Assembly (NCBI RefSeq): GCF_954871325.1
Contig: NC_088775.1
Span: forward strand, 85,971,561-86,035,560
DNA length: 64,000 nt
Direction of reading: 5' to 3'
From: Gordionus sp. m RMFG-2023
Lineage: Eukaryota > Nematomorpha > Gordioida > Chordodea > Parachordodidae
Positions 32,701 through 39,250 of this stretch are shown here, in pieces. The translations under genes were made by a program, and so were the position numbers. The notes under the pieces were generated by a model. That model did not search any database and had not been told where the DNA came from. It saw only the letters and a list, made by a program, of their open reading frames with translations. Numbering within the stretch: the stretch's first letter is position 1; each line of letters opens with the position of its first letter.

Positions 32701-33825
32701 AAATTATTCAAGATAGTATGAATTTTAAATACATGAAAAAACAAATAGGCCTAAATATTACTTTTTGAAACTTAAAAAAACACCTATTTTTTCCAAAATC
32801 TTGTAAAACATAATATAAAATTCAAATATAATATTTATTATGACATATTTTTGCAAGACTTTTTTTTAAGCATATAACGTGAAGTAGGAGAAAATGGATT
32901 ATTGCATTATCATTCAAAAAAGGCACCACAAAAAGGTGGATTATATTTTGGCCTAGCATGAGTGAAGGGAATATGACACTCTGATCAGATTCCTATCAAA
33001 TATAACGATTTAAAATATAATGGGAAATATATATATTTTTTCTTCTAGGGCTTTAAACATTCCAGAGGTTCCCCCCGTATAAAATTTGCCTTCCACCTTA
33101 AAACAATTGTACTGTCACCTCCCCATAATTTTGCGCCTGGAGATCCTCGTATTATCTAAAAAAAAACTTTGATTCCCCACTCGCGTCGCTTCAAGGTTTC
33201 ATACATCTCTGACGCTCAATTCTCAATACTAATAATAAAACTTTTAATTAATCAAATTTTCGTTCGTTTTTTTGTATAAATTCGTGTCCTATATATAATT
33301 ATGAATTTACCAAAAAATAAAAGAATAAGATTTCGTTCCTAAATATTTATTTAATATCATGAATTCGAACCGAAACCTATTCGATTTTAGAAGTGGAGTC
33401 TATCTATGGCCAGAATATTCAGACTATTTAAAAAAAAAGGTAAATAAGAAAAGGTTTACTTATTTGTTACCGCTTTTTTTAAAAATTCTTGCTATATATA
33501 TAATATTATATTTATAGCTCTTCCACACCTAGCCAAAATGATTCACGGTAATAGTCAAAGCGTGTTCAAAATCATAGTCGAATTTCAGCGGTATTGGGCG
33601 ACGTTAAAATCAGCTCCTACCTACGCCTATTATGATTCGGATTGCGAAGAGCCTAATATCGAGATTCATATGCTACCGAAGGTTCACATCGAAAATAGTA
33701 TCAAAATGATGGCTACTTATTGCAGCTACTCAAAGAATGTATTCCGCAAACCGTGTTGGATATTAAAAACGGACGCGTTGGATAAATACGGAGCGGAAAT
33801 TTTATCAAAAACGATTGCCTCTTAA
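5544..33825 (+). CDS. CAC1: CAF-1 large subunit (p150/Cac1/FAS1-like), 11 exons
   Basis: This is the largest subunit of the histone chaperone CAF-1, which deposits H3-H4 on DNA behind replication forks and binds PCNA (known for the family). Proposed exons are 5544-5740, 5902-6139, 6185-6247, 6294-6434, 19818-20397, 20780-20949, 25615-25698, 26112-26309, 27725-27922, 31277-31508 and 33518-33825. All introns are GT-AG, all phases match, and the total is 2409 nt (802 residues plus stop). Residue landmarks are a charged KER helix (about 66-145), KQAFRNFF (150-157, PIP-like), KPFVLKKDMKLAP in exon 4, RPPYYGTW (ending 329), DYTYDSDEDW (467-476), HGYLSEEE (515-522), the IG-MW segment in exon 9 and MIHGN plus a winged-helix-like C-terminus in exon 11. 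The start is fixed by an in-frame TAA directly upstream at 5538-5540. The order of motifs matches human CHAF1A as I remember it. The gene looks intact despite 26 kb of intron. Confidence 0.9.
5902..6139 (+). CDS. CAC1: CAF-1 large subunit, exon 2 (KER helix)
   Basis: Residues 66-145 are almost entirely K, E and R, with repeats of the form EKEKIRKAKE(N/D)ER. This is the KER segment of CAF-1, a long single helix that binds DNA in the yeast and human proteins. The acceptor is TTATAG at 5896-5901, completing the split lysine codon from exon 1. The exon ends in phase 0 before GTTTTT at 6140. The open frame simply runs on a few codons into the intron, so a shorter unspliced reading is not convincing. 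Confidence 0.85.
6185..6247 (+). CDS. CAC1: CAF-1 large subunit, exon 3 (PIP-like motif)
   Basis: A 21-codon exon between introns of 45 and 46 nt. It encodes IIKQKQAFRNFFKAKN and a few more residues. The KQAFRNFF core corresponds in position and spacing (K-x-x-hydrophobic-x-x-F-F) to the non-canonical PCNA-binding motif after the KER helix of human p150 (KAEITRFF, from memory). It is phase 0 at both ends, with acceptor TTATAG and donor GTAAAA. Confidence 0.8.
6294..6434 (+). CDS. CAC1: CAF-1 large subunit, exon 4
   Basis: Encodes residues 167-213, with FKPFVLKKDMKLAPLKR matching the family's APFEIKEHMVLAPRRR motif. Both ends are phase 0 (acceptor AAATATAG, donor GTATGA). The next exon is 13.4 kb downstream. 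The continuation there (TSSLYLQGLKEKTI) aligns with the FSFLKDLKGRQ segment that follows this motif in human p150. No exon therefore needs to be sought inside the transposon nest, although a short one cannot be excluded. Confidence 0.85.
6435..6638 (+). other. 5' part of CAF-1 intron 4 before the transposon nest
   Basis: Unique AT-rich sequence between the exon 4 donor (GTATGA at 6435) and the target duplication ATAATTAG at 6631-6638. No gene is seen. Intron 4 as a whole runs to 19817; only about 2 kb of it lies outside recognisable mobile elements. Confidence 0.6.
8049..11030 (-). mobile_element. APE-type LINE, nearly full length, decayed
   Basis: A minus-strand non-LTR retrotransposon. The ORF starts at ATG 11030 with MSIFKSLTIYSYNIPGLLSK, continues through an AP-endonuclease-like domain (IYLINIYAPAKPSEYP, IIGGDFN near 10,620; SDHRPIFLNL near 10,330) and then reverse transcriptase, ending at 8278 with WLNQAILD. 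The frame is broken several times. Relative to the + copy at 11640-13565, about 45 bases holding the RT catalytic YADD motif are deleted around 9040. Its 3' end stops at 8049, so the structured 3' tail is missing. Likely 5' untranslated sequence extends from 11031 to about 11,180. A LINE endonuclease nicks target DNA for target-primed reverse transcription; this copy cannot encode a working enzyme. Confidence 0.85.
11031..11639. other. junction between the two head-to-head LINE copies
   Basis: The first ~150 bases probably belong to the 5' untranslated region of the minus-strand LINE. The rest is A/T-rich and unassigned. A short open reading at 11560-11640 joins in frame to the start of the + LINE copy, but it differs from the corresponding LINE sequence, so it is likely chance. 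Confidence 0.5.
12918..13095. mobile_element. 178-bp hAT miniature element inside the LINE
   Basis: The ends CAGAGTTGTTAAA and TTTAACAACTCTG are perfect inverted repeats. They are flanked by a perfect 8-bp duplication AAAATTTA (12910-12917 and 13096-13103). The minus-strand LINE copy has the uninterrupted target (single AAAATTTA) at about 8148-8156, which proves this is an insertion. The ends match those of the hAT derivative at 51757-52482. The interior is full of the palindrome TATCTAGATA and close variants. Confidence 0.9.
13251..13565 (+). repeat. LINE 3' end: three ~90-bp repeats plus stem-loop
   Basis: Three diverged direct repeats start with GAGAGGTACC, GAGAGGTAG and AAGAGGTCCC at 13251, 13342 and about 13428. 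Each leads into CCTC-TTAATTAAACGGGC or similar and CAGTAGGGTAAATTTTCTG. They are followed by a two-part hairpin: GGAGAC (13504-13509) with GTCTCC (13551-13556), enclosing CCCAC (13533-13537) with GTGGG (13544-13548). LINE reverse transcriptases commonly recognise 3' RNA structure, so this is a plausible recognition element. Confidence 0.6.
13640..14851 (+). pseudogene. hAT transposase, decayed, with hATC dimerisation domain
   Basis: Transposase of the inner hAT element. Recognisable pieces are ARWHNILTMLESI near 13955, LRFPVCNLQVLASLLDPSFK around 14270-14370 across a disruption, and an intact-looking C-terminal hATC domain at 14624-14851: DVLNFWREKESELSNLSRL, IPATSIPSERVFSTAG, SRRSSLCPENLN. 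The N-terminal BED zinc finger and first catalytic region are not clear. At least three frame interruptions or stops are visible. An open frame at 13853-14071 overlaps one at 14046-14333 in a different phase, which is a frameshift rather than two genes. hAT transposases cut and paste DNA with an RNase H-fold; this copy is inactive. Confidence 0.8.
16178..18230. mobile_element. foldback element with ~970-bp inverted arms
   Basis: The left arm 16178 to about 17157 is the near-perfect reverse complement of about 17265 to 18230, leaving a loop of about 107 bases. The termini are TATGTCGTAATTTTTAAAGG and its complement. The arms carry internal blocks repeating ATCGATATGGGTATCAAATA and long G (left) or C (right) tracts. 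No open frame is convincing. The target duplication is ambiguous: TA or TAT on both sides fits. The composition is that of a foldback transposon or very large miniature element, lying in CAF-1 intron 4 just downstream of the nest. Confidence 0.75.
17667..17699 (+). repeat. 33-base C tract
   Basis: An almost pure C run interrupted by one G at 17685, inside the right arm of the foldback element. The equivalent position of the left arm carries G runs (16625-16634 and 16741-16752) that are much shorter, so the tract has changed length after the arms formed. Confidence 0.85.
18837..18949 (+). repeat. two-copy 57-bp tandem repeat
   Basis: The unit begins AATTATTTATTGCTTTCTAT and contains AATGTGATTAGCACTG. 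The second copy starts at about 18894 and differs at only a few positions, so the duplication is recent relative to the surroundings. Confidence 0.8.
19218..19411. mobile_element. degraded GTTGTTA-ended miniature element
   Basis: TAATGTTGTTAGACAGCT at the left and AGCTGGTTTGCTAACAATACA at the right form imperfect inverted termini resembling the TAGTGTTGTTAAA family at 6639, 25819 and 28838. The interior motifs (TTTGGCTAAAATCTTGA) also recur in those copies. Confidence 0.5.
19818..20397 (+). CDS. CAC1: CAF-1 large subunit, exon 5 (YYGTW)
   Basis: Residues 214-407. It opens with TSSLYLQGLKEKTI, like the FSFLKDLKGRQ stretch of human p150. After 90 variable residues comes YRVKYLHFHENFRPPYYGTW, the most diagnostic CAF-1 motif (human LQFCENHRPAYWGTW). 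A low-complexity N/D-rich stretch (NDNHNDNNDNNN) and about 45 further residues follow. The acceptor is ATTCAG and the donor GTATTA at 20398, which gives the phase 1 needed by exon 6. An unspliced reading would stay open to 20498, so the 3' end depends on the phase argument. GC content is clearly above the flanks. Confidence 0.85.
20780..20949 (+). CDS. CAC1: CAF-1 large subunit, exon 6
   Basis: Residues 407-463, from EPDQLPIPEEND through SIEETACTYITKIKSLGKTPFKKIFE. The last part corresponds to the (R)NPWSRDDK stretch that leads into DYEVDSDEEW in human p150. The acceptor is AAAAAAAG at 20779 after a long T-rich tract; the donor is GTTTAT at 20950. Phase 1 in and phase 0 out both match the neighbours. 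Intron 5 is 382 nt and intron 6 is 4665 nt. Confidence 0.75.
20950..22139 (+). other. 5' part of CAF-1 intron 6
   Basis: AT-rich with no recognised gene or element. Open stretches such as 21158-21361 on the minus strand show no family resemblance. Confidence 0.5.
22140..23060 (+). pseudogene. DUF4371/ZMYM1-type hAT transposase fragment (copy 1)
   Basis: Translated patches read KFYSRNLDAKKFIIEKGKPKP, FSKAVKRQEE, MIQLKTFGENR, ISYVLHQKILNELEET, IILDETTDI and GGYDGAAVMAG. The order matches hAT-superfamily transposases of the ZMYM1/DUF4371 class: N-terminal TTF-like region, then the first catalytic Asp in LDETTDI, then YDGAAVM. The copy stops shortly after YDGAAVMAG, so it is 3' truncated. There are several stops and frameshifts. 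It faces copy 2 at 23220-24640, with which it forms a long inverted repeat. Confidence 0.75.
23220..24640 (-). pseudogene. DUF4371/ZMYM1-type hAT transposase fragment (copy 2)
   Basis: The minus-strand copy of the same transposase as 22140-23060. It starts near 24,600 with LDAKKLIIEKGRPKPILQNL and passes the LDETTDI and YDGAAAMTGD motifs (about 23,960 and 23,770). It extends further than copy 1 into the downstream region, where a 99-codon open stretch at 23233-23532 remains. Multiple stops make it a pseudogene. The two copies converge and would form a hairpin of roughly 900-bp stem in the CAF-1 pre-mRNA. I could not identify terminal inverted repeats for either copy. Confidence 0.75.
24641..25614 (+). 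other. 3' part of CAF-1 intron 6
   Basis: AT-rich. It contains a G run at 25507-25518 and two similar GC-TTCGTCACTGA / CG-TTTCGTCACTGA stretches at about 24924 and 25274, which may be the ends of a decayed repeat. It ends at AAATAAAG|GAT (25614). An upstream alternative acceptor TTTTTTTTAG at 25540 has the better pyrimidine tract but the wrong phase for exon 6. Confidence 0.5.
25615..25698 (+). CDS. CAC1: CAF-1 large subunit, exon 7 (acidic DSDEDW)
   Basis: A 28-codon exon, residues 464-491: DIIDYTYDSDEDW followed by EEEELGESLHSVDDD. It is nearly identical in pattern to DYEVDSDEEWEEEEPGESLS of human p150, part of the acidic ED region that contacts H3-H4. Both ends are phase 0, with donor GTAAAT at 25699. 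Confidence 0.9.
25819..25834 (+). mobile_element. left end of a TAGTGTTGTTAAA miniature element
   Basis: The 16 bases TAGTGTTGTTAAACGG in CAF-1 intron 7 are identical to the left end of the intact copy at 28838. Family-like interior follows to about 25,980. No matching right end was found before exon 8, so the copy is truncated. Confidence 0.6.
26112..26309 (+). CDS. CAC1: CAF-1 large subunit, exon 8 (HGYLSEEE)
   Basis: Residues 492-557. EYDSDEGFIVEHGYLSEEE matches the DDEDGFFVPHGYLSEDE motif of human p150. It is followed by an acidic tail (MGEEEEEDD). Both ends are phase 0; acceptor TTGTTAG at 26111, donor GTAATA at 26310. Intron 7 is 413 nt and intron 8 is 1415 nt. Confidence 0.9.
26380..26610. 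mobile_element. degraded miniature element in CAF-1 intron 8
   Basis: GTGGCTCAATTTGAGCCGATT near the left (about 26400) and AAATCGGCTAAAATTGAGCCAT near the right (about 26575) are inverted repeats. They resemble the subterminal GGCTCGATTTGAGTCGATT of the 28838-29228 copy. The outermost bases have decayed. Confidence 0.55.
26611..27724 (+). other. 3' part of CAF-1 intron 8
   Basis: No gene recognised. An 80-codon open stretch at 27265-27507 lacks any family resemblance and has no splice-compatible link to exons 8 or 9. The intron ends at ATTATTCAG (27724). Confidence 0.5.
27725..27922 (+). CDS. CAC1: CAF-1 large subunit, exon 9
   Basis: Residues 558-623. AFGIIKAQQKLTLQAWKDNL and then FKKLTPIVIGPMWTNDI align with RQKLKAKEWDEFL...FRVLQPVKIGCVWAAD of human p150. 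The donor is uncertain: GTAAAA at 27923 or GTATGC at 27956 both keep phase 0 and would add 0 or 11 residues. I prefer the first because it joins directly to the proline-rich exon 10. Confidence 0.8.
27956..28837 (+). other. 5' part of CAF-1 intron 9
   Basis: AT-rich. On the minus strand near 28,470-28,580 the translated patch SYEHYVTTIIDNKRLCCKLC-HSKTRYTM looks like a BED-type zinc finger of a hAT transposase, but it is short and isolated. Nothing else is assignable. Confidence 0.4.
28838..29228. mobile_element. intact 391-bp TAGTGTTGTTAAA miniature element
   Basis: The ends are TAGTGTTGTTAAACGGCTCG and its counterpart, CGAGCCCGTTTAACAACACTA on the + strand. The flanking 8-bp duplication ATTCTTAC is perfect (28830-28837 and 29229-29236). 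An extra internal copy of the right end occurs at about 29,080-29,092, suggesting an internal duplication or a nested relative. It lies in CAF-1 intron 9 and has no coding capacity. It is typical of non-autonomous hAT elements. Confidence 0.9.
29237..31276 (+). other. 3' part of CAF-1 intron 9
   Basis: AT-rich. A 70-codon open stretch at 30972-31184 (KLGPGPNPIEFLIRILEKTQ) was considered as an exon and rejected (see rejected list). It looks like translated repeat sequence. The intron ends at ACGACAG (31276). Confidence 0.5.
31277..31508 (+). CDS. CAC1: CAF-1 large subunit, exon 10 (proline-rich)
   Basis: Residues 624-701, starting IRPMSYPLPINVLSPPPIPI and ending KKRYVPDE. This region is poorly conserved between CAF-1 homologues. 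Support comes from phase (0 in, 1 out, as exon 11 needs), composition, position and the basic end just before the IHGN motif. Acceptor ACGACAG, donor GTTTAA at 31509. Confidence 0.75.
31571..31790 (+). repeat. two diverged ~70-bp direct repeats
   Basis: ATTGCCTCTGACAGGTATTG... and ATTGCCTCTTGTGGGTATCA... each run through GTCAGCTGAT/ATCAGCTGAT to TATTGGTTTAT(T/C)CGTTTCCC, about 152 bases apart, in CAF-1 intron 10. Their origin is unknown. Confidence 0.7.
31791..33517 (+). other. remainder of CAF-1 intron 10
   Basis: No gene or clear element recognised. C-rich islands occur at about 32,165 and 32,470, and a short stretch near 33,064-33,142 has weak inverted ends. The intron ends at TTTATAG (33517). 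Confidence 0.5.
33518..33825 (+). CDS. CAC1: CAF-1 large subunit, exon 11 (C-terminal domain)
   Basis: Residues 701-802 and the stop. LPHLAKMIHGNSQSVFKIIVEF matches the family's LL-LLHGN-GSK-II-EF motif. After a spacer comes HIENSIKMMATYCSY...PCWILKTDALDKYG, the C-terminal winged-helix region (compare W-VKKEVLDKLG in plant and fungal homologues). That domain binds DNA in yeast Cac1. The acceptor TTTATAG supplies the two bases that complete the codon split with exon 10. The stop is TAA at 33823-33825. Confidence 0.9.
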
Positions 33826-34320
33826 AAAAAAGATTGTTTTTTTAAAAAAATATATATATAATATATTAATGTAAATTATTATTGTTTTAATCGTCTCCTT
33901 AATATGCTAAATAAAATATATAGTGCAAATGACCATTATTTGAATTGTTCGATGGGTAAATGATAAAATATATGAACGACAAAAAATTGAAAAAATAGTT
34001 TTATAAAAAAAATGAATAAGCTTTTTTTTGTTCGCTTGGCGGAATTATTAGATAGGAGTCCTCACCATATTCGTCAAGAGTATATTTTGATTTCTCTTAA
34101 GAAATATTTTATTTTGATACTCAAAAATTTTAATTTATAAAATTAATTTTTCATATGTATTATAAAAAATATAATAAAGAAAACTAAAATTTAATTTAAC
34201 AAAATTAGCAGGGAAAAGTGTTAATTTTCAAATGGAGAAAAGATAAAGGCGCTTTTTTTTAAATATACTTGACGCCAACTAATTTTATTGTAAATGATCA
34301 TTTCGAAAAAGTTTAAAAAA
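33826..34320 (+). other. CAF-1 3' flank
   Basis: Directly after the stop the sequence is A/T-rich. AAATAAAATATA at about 33,909 is a possible polyadenylation signal. No downstream gene begins here. Confidence 0.4.
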
Positions 34321-34329
34321 TAGGTATAA

Positions 34330-35450
34330 TTTTCGGGAAGAATTAAATAAATAAAATAAGATATATCGGTTGGTTAATTGATTTATAGTCTCTGCCTATA
34401 AATATTTGCTATCATAAGAAATTATATATTATAAAATAAACATCTATGAATTGAAAAGAAAAATAAAGAATATTTAATACAATATTAATGAAATATTCAC
34501 AAGACAGGAGAAAGATGCTAAATATCAAAGGTTTTTAATCACTTTATTACCTATATCATGGACTCAAGCATCATTACCTACAAAATATGGGAGCTCGGTA
34601 TTCCTTCACCGTTACATTTATAAATAGCAGCATTCATTTCCTCAAGACACTGACTTCTTAATATCCGACCTGTGCACTTCCAGATAAACACCTATATTCT
34701 GCTCTCAAGCTCTGGGCCAATAAATCCTCAATCTACCTATCGTTCCTTCATGTTTTTAGAACGATTGTAATTTTCCTTTGGTTGAACGTTCCGTCGAATT
34801 TATATTATCGAAACCCCAACCATGAACTAACTTTTAATTTGTCAACTTTGACAGGGGAGCGAATGGATTGAAGTTATCCTCCCCACTCAAATCTCGGGCT
34901 TCATTTATCTTCCGAACAATTAACTTTCAACTGTTATCTCTGCTACATAAGAGTTGAAGAAAATGGACACCATCCATTACACTGCCGATTCTCTAAAGGC
35001 CGTCATTCAGGGCATAGCGCAGTCAACAATACAATATCCAAAGCTCTAAGAAGATTTAACGTACCATGCACCCTCGAGCCCTTAGGTCTCAATATTTTAA
35101 ATGATAATAGGTCATATGGTTTAATCCTAATTCCATGGGAATGGGATATCTTTCTCGCTTGGGATTACATTTGTATATACATATTCGCGATATCTTACAC
35201 CCACTAAAAACACAAATATTCAGAACTATACATGATTAAATTCGTTCATGTTATCACATCAACCTCGGTAACGGTCACTAACACATTCCTTCCTGAAAAA
35301 AAGAAATAAGAAGAAAAATTATCCATCTCACAGTAGCTCCTAAAGAATAATTCCATATTCCCCATAACATTGTCTTGGAAATTTGCCGTTCAAATTTCTT
35401 ATTAATTCACAGCTCCAAGTAGCTTATTTTCTATCGTTTATAATAGTATT
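34330..35450 (+). mobile_element. retroelement fossil, copy A (RT tail plus nuclease-like domain)
   Basis: Translated patches read SWTQASLPTKYG, FPLVERS, RFSKGRHSGHSAVNN and IPWEWDIFLAWDY. In the proteins I recall, this is the series that follows the reverse transcriptase of a widespread retroelement group and ends in a restriction-endonuclease-like domain (GLRLSSEQLRIAIGLRLG..., RPDGVTLIPW..LVWD). I cannot assign the order. The copy is broken with many interruptions and looks old. It is paralogous to 44290-45400. Confidence 0.6.
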
Positions 35451-35649
35451 TTTATTGGTATTTATTTTAGTCTTTTTTTAAATAAAAACATATTTACCTG
35501 ACATATGTAATGAGCATAATATTTCAACTTCTAAAATTAAATTTTTATTATTTTATATATTTTTTTTGCCATTTTTAGATATTTTTTAAATTTTTTTTTT
35601 GTATTTTAATCCTTTTATAGGTTCATTTTTGAATAAATTAGTCGATTCA

Positions 35650-38345
35650 AGGTCTTAGAGCTTTAATTTTTTAAAAAAAATACAAAATATTGTTGATATA
35701 GTGACAAGGATAAGATTAACTTCTTTTCGATAGACCAGATAAAATTTCAAAAAGCCACAATATCAATAAATACACTACTAAATATTTTTCCACTTTGTTG
35801 GGATATTCATATATCTAATCAAACATTGTTTTACCATGTTTCACCTCCACGTAAGTAATTATAATTATACTTATGTTTTATTATTTAATGAAACAATGTT
35901 AATCATGTGTATTATTTGTTATCTCAATTAAATTTCATCGTTCTAAATTGATTAGATAGAAGTTACTTAAAAATATATTAATGCAAAATAGTTAATTTTA
36001 AGTTGAAGATAAATCATAAAATTACATACAAGGCATAATTACAAGTTTATATTTAACATATTAATATAGGTAATAATAGCTTGTTTAATTATCCTTCTGT
36101 CTTCTGGCACTAATAACGGTAATTTTTTTTATAAATTTAAAAATATATTAACACATTTAAATAAATATTAATTATATCTAGCCAATATTATACCAGAAGC
36201 TTTAACAAGGGCGACAGCTAACCCTAACCGAAATAATGGTTTAAATTCTTAAAATTTTCTATATAATATTTTCATATATAATAAGAGTTAAACCCCAAAG
36301 AACCGTAACAAAGAGAGGGAGATCTGAATTTTTAAAATATTTTTGATTTCATTTTTTAAAAGATTCATTGCTATTAAATTATAACTAATGATGAAATATT
36401 TTCTTTTTCTTGTTTCCAAGGACCTTTTTACTGAAGAGAATTAGGGGCTGGGGGGGGGAGGAGGGTATTTTAGATATGACTATTAAAAATTGCTACAAAA
36501 ACATTTATTCTGCTGAATTAATAAGGTCATAGAAATTACGCTCTTTAGTAAAGCACCTTGAAAAAATTTTTTTTGCCATAAATGAGGCCAAATATTTGCT
36601 TTCCATACAAAATTATTTAGCCTTTTTAGAAATACATTTGTAGTATCTATATATGCTTTTTAATGCTACTTTCTCATCATATTAATAAAAATTTAAAATA
36701 ATATTAAAAATGGCCTCTATATGTGTTACATTTTTTCATGGAGGGAGAGGGGGGGGGGCAATATCTTCGATTGCCAAGACCATATAGCCACGTTTGCTTG
36801 TTTCTAATAATTCGTAAAAAACCTGGAAAGATATATCCCGAAAAAAATCACTGCTTACTTATATATTTAAAAATCTCTCACCGATACAAAATATTATTCG
36901 AAGATTATATAAAATAATTATACATTATTTAGCAGATTAGAAGGAAAATTTAGAAAAACTGATAGGAAGTGCTCTAGTTAAAATAATAAAAATCCTGAAA
37001 GATTCGGAGATACCTTAAATAATCACAACCTAGCGCTAGCGAAAATAGTCTCATAATGATCCCCCTGTAAAATAGGTTTTTCATTTGTTTTTAATACCAA
37101 AAAAGGAAAGGCTTTTATTTGTTACTCTTACCTCTATCTAATTTTCTTTATTTTGATTTCGGGGCGAATTAGGCTTTGGGAAACCCGCGCAGCCATCTAG
37201 TCACGGTTTGATATATAACTAATTACTTTTCAGATGCATAACTATTTGAAATTAACTAGTCACCTTCCAAATTTCTAAAATAACTCGTATCCCCTAGTAA
37301 GGTATGCTTAAAAAAATATCTATTAATTAGTTGATCCATTCTTATATGGTATGAAAGTTGTGTTAATAATGTAAATGTTCTGTTTAAGTTAAAGCACTTT
37401 TATGGTATGTAATGTTTGAATTATATATATTTACACATACCCTCCTTGTACGGTCTTTTTAAACAAAGTAGGAAAGTGGGCATTATCTTCAATCTTTGAA
37501 TTTATAACGGAAACCTAATATGTGTTTATAGTTTAAGTGGGGAATAATACTTTTTAATTGTTAATAATGGGAGGACTTCAAATTATTATGTTGCTTTTTA
37601 AATTTCGGTGTCCAATTTGTAAATTAATATTTTATAGATTTTGATAAGAAGGTAATCAAAATGTTTTTTTAGAACTTTATTATAATTTACAATTTTTTTG
37701 TAGCCAGAAAGATTTTAAATAATAAAGTCGATGAATATGTTGTTAACATTTTAAAGATAACTACATTTAATATTTTATTAATTATTAAAAATAAAATGAT
37801 AGATGTTTATAGAGTTTATATTGGACCATCAACAACTACGATAGGAAACATTGTGATATGCAGTAAAAGTGCATGTGTACTTGAATAAACTTAAATGCTT
37901 ATTTTCTCATAAAACTCTTGTAGGTTAAAACTAATTTTGAACGATTTTATCCATCTCTTTCTTTTATATAAAACATTATAAAATTTATTTGTGAATTACA
38001 ATGAAAATTAAATTATAATTTATTTATTTTGGGGTGATATATGGGGATTTGAAAATCATTTAAAATTTGTGAAACATATTAAATGTCGTAATCTCTTATT
38101 TGTTACATTATTTAATAATAAATTTTCGGTTTAAATTGATGGAAGTTTTTTTTTAGAGGAAGTAATAATTAATGTACGATTTAGCGAATTTTAAATTAAG
38201 ATATAAGCGAAAATAATATTATACAAGCCTCGAGAATTTGCTAACAGATGCTCAAACCTTCCTGCCATCTATGAGTAAAACTAATCTTTTGGCTAAAATT
38301 GTGGGTGATACGTTTTTAGAAATAGAGTCATTTAACAACATTTCA
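35650..38345. repeat. repeat-family copy, also at 53.0-57.4 kb
   Basis: Shares an ordered series of landmarks with 53,150-57,300: CCACGTAAGTAATTA, TTCTGTC/GCACTA(A/C)T(A/T)ACGGTAAT, AACAAGGGCGACAGC / AACAAGAGAACCCCC, CTTGTTTCCAAGG/AG, GGACCATCAACAACTACG / GGGCCAACTACAGAAGG, and AGCCTC(G/A)AGA. Divergence is high, with many indels. No coding region is recognised. In the paralogous block at 44.3-48.4 kb this segment is absent. Confidence 0.55.
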
Positions 38346-38369
38346 TGCATAATAACAAAACCAGAAATA

Positions 38370-39250
38370 ACAATTTTATTTTATTTATCTATCGTGTTCA
38401 TGTCTCTTTTGTAATATTTATATTTTCTTTAGGATATAAATACCTCTTCGCCTTGCCATCCAAATGCTTAGAGTATTTTATCAACACAAAATTTTGATAT
38501 GGGTATGGAAGAGATTTAAAATATATTTTGACTAAAATAATATTATTTGCTCTTAGTTTTAATTGGTTGGACTTGTTCAGGGGTGTGGGGAGGGGGCTGG
38601 AATAAAAGGTAATTGTTGTAATATTTAGATGCGAAAAATGTCTTAATCAAATTAGAAGAATTATTATGATAATTATTTAATATTACAGATTATGTAAATG
38701 ATTATTAAAGAGAAGATATATAATTGAGATTCTTGTGAATATTATAACAATTTTTAGTTTTTGGAAAGAATTTATTTTTAATTTTTATTTTAGCTTTAAC
38801 CTTTTGCCTTTTAATTTTTATGTCTTATAATATATGTTGAAATTTTAATAAAGTGATAGTAAAATAATCTATTCATATTTTTATAATATACTATTTATTA
38901 TATTCATTTCTTTCTATTTCAATCTATTCTCCAACTGTTCCTCAATCTTGCTTATTATAGTAATAAAAGTATCTTTTGATTATCATGTTTAATATTACTT
39001 TAAATGGTCGTGTCTAGGTTTCGGGATAAGGATTATTTTATCATCATATTATGGATGAACAATTTTATATCTTTTTATTATATCAAAATTATATAAATTA
39101 TATTACATTATCTATTGCTGAACTACTAACGATGTTATATATTAAAAATTTTCAATGGAAGCGATAAGATGTTAAGTTAATGAAATAAAAGTTATTATTT
39201 ATAAGGATAAATAATTTAATTTGTACTCTTAATATTAAAGGTAAAAATAT
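38370..39250. repeat. downstream part of duplicated block A
   Basis: Matches 45,440-45,858 and, beyond the pogo-like insertion, 47,830-48,400. Shared stretches include GAGTATTTTATCAACACAAAAT, TATTACTTTAAATGGTCGTGTCTAGGT and GATAAGATGTTAAGTT. It provides the uninterrupted version of the site where the pogo-like element sits in block B. No gene is seen. Confidence 0.65.
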
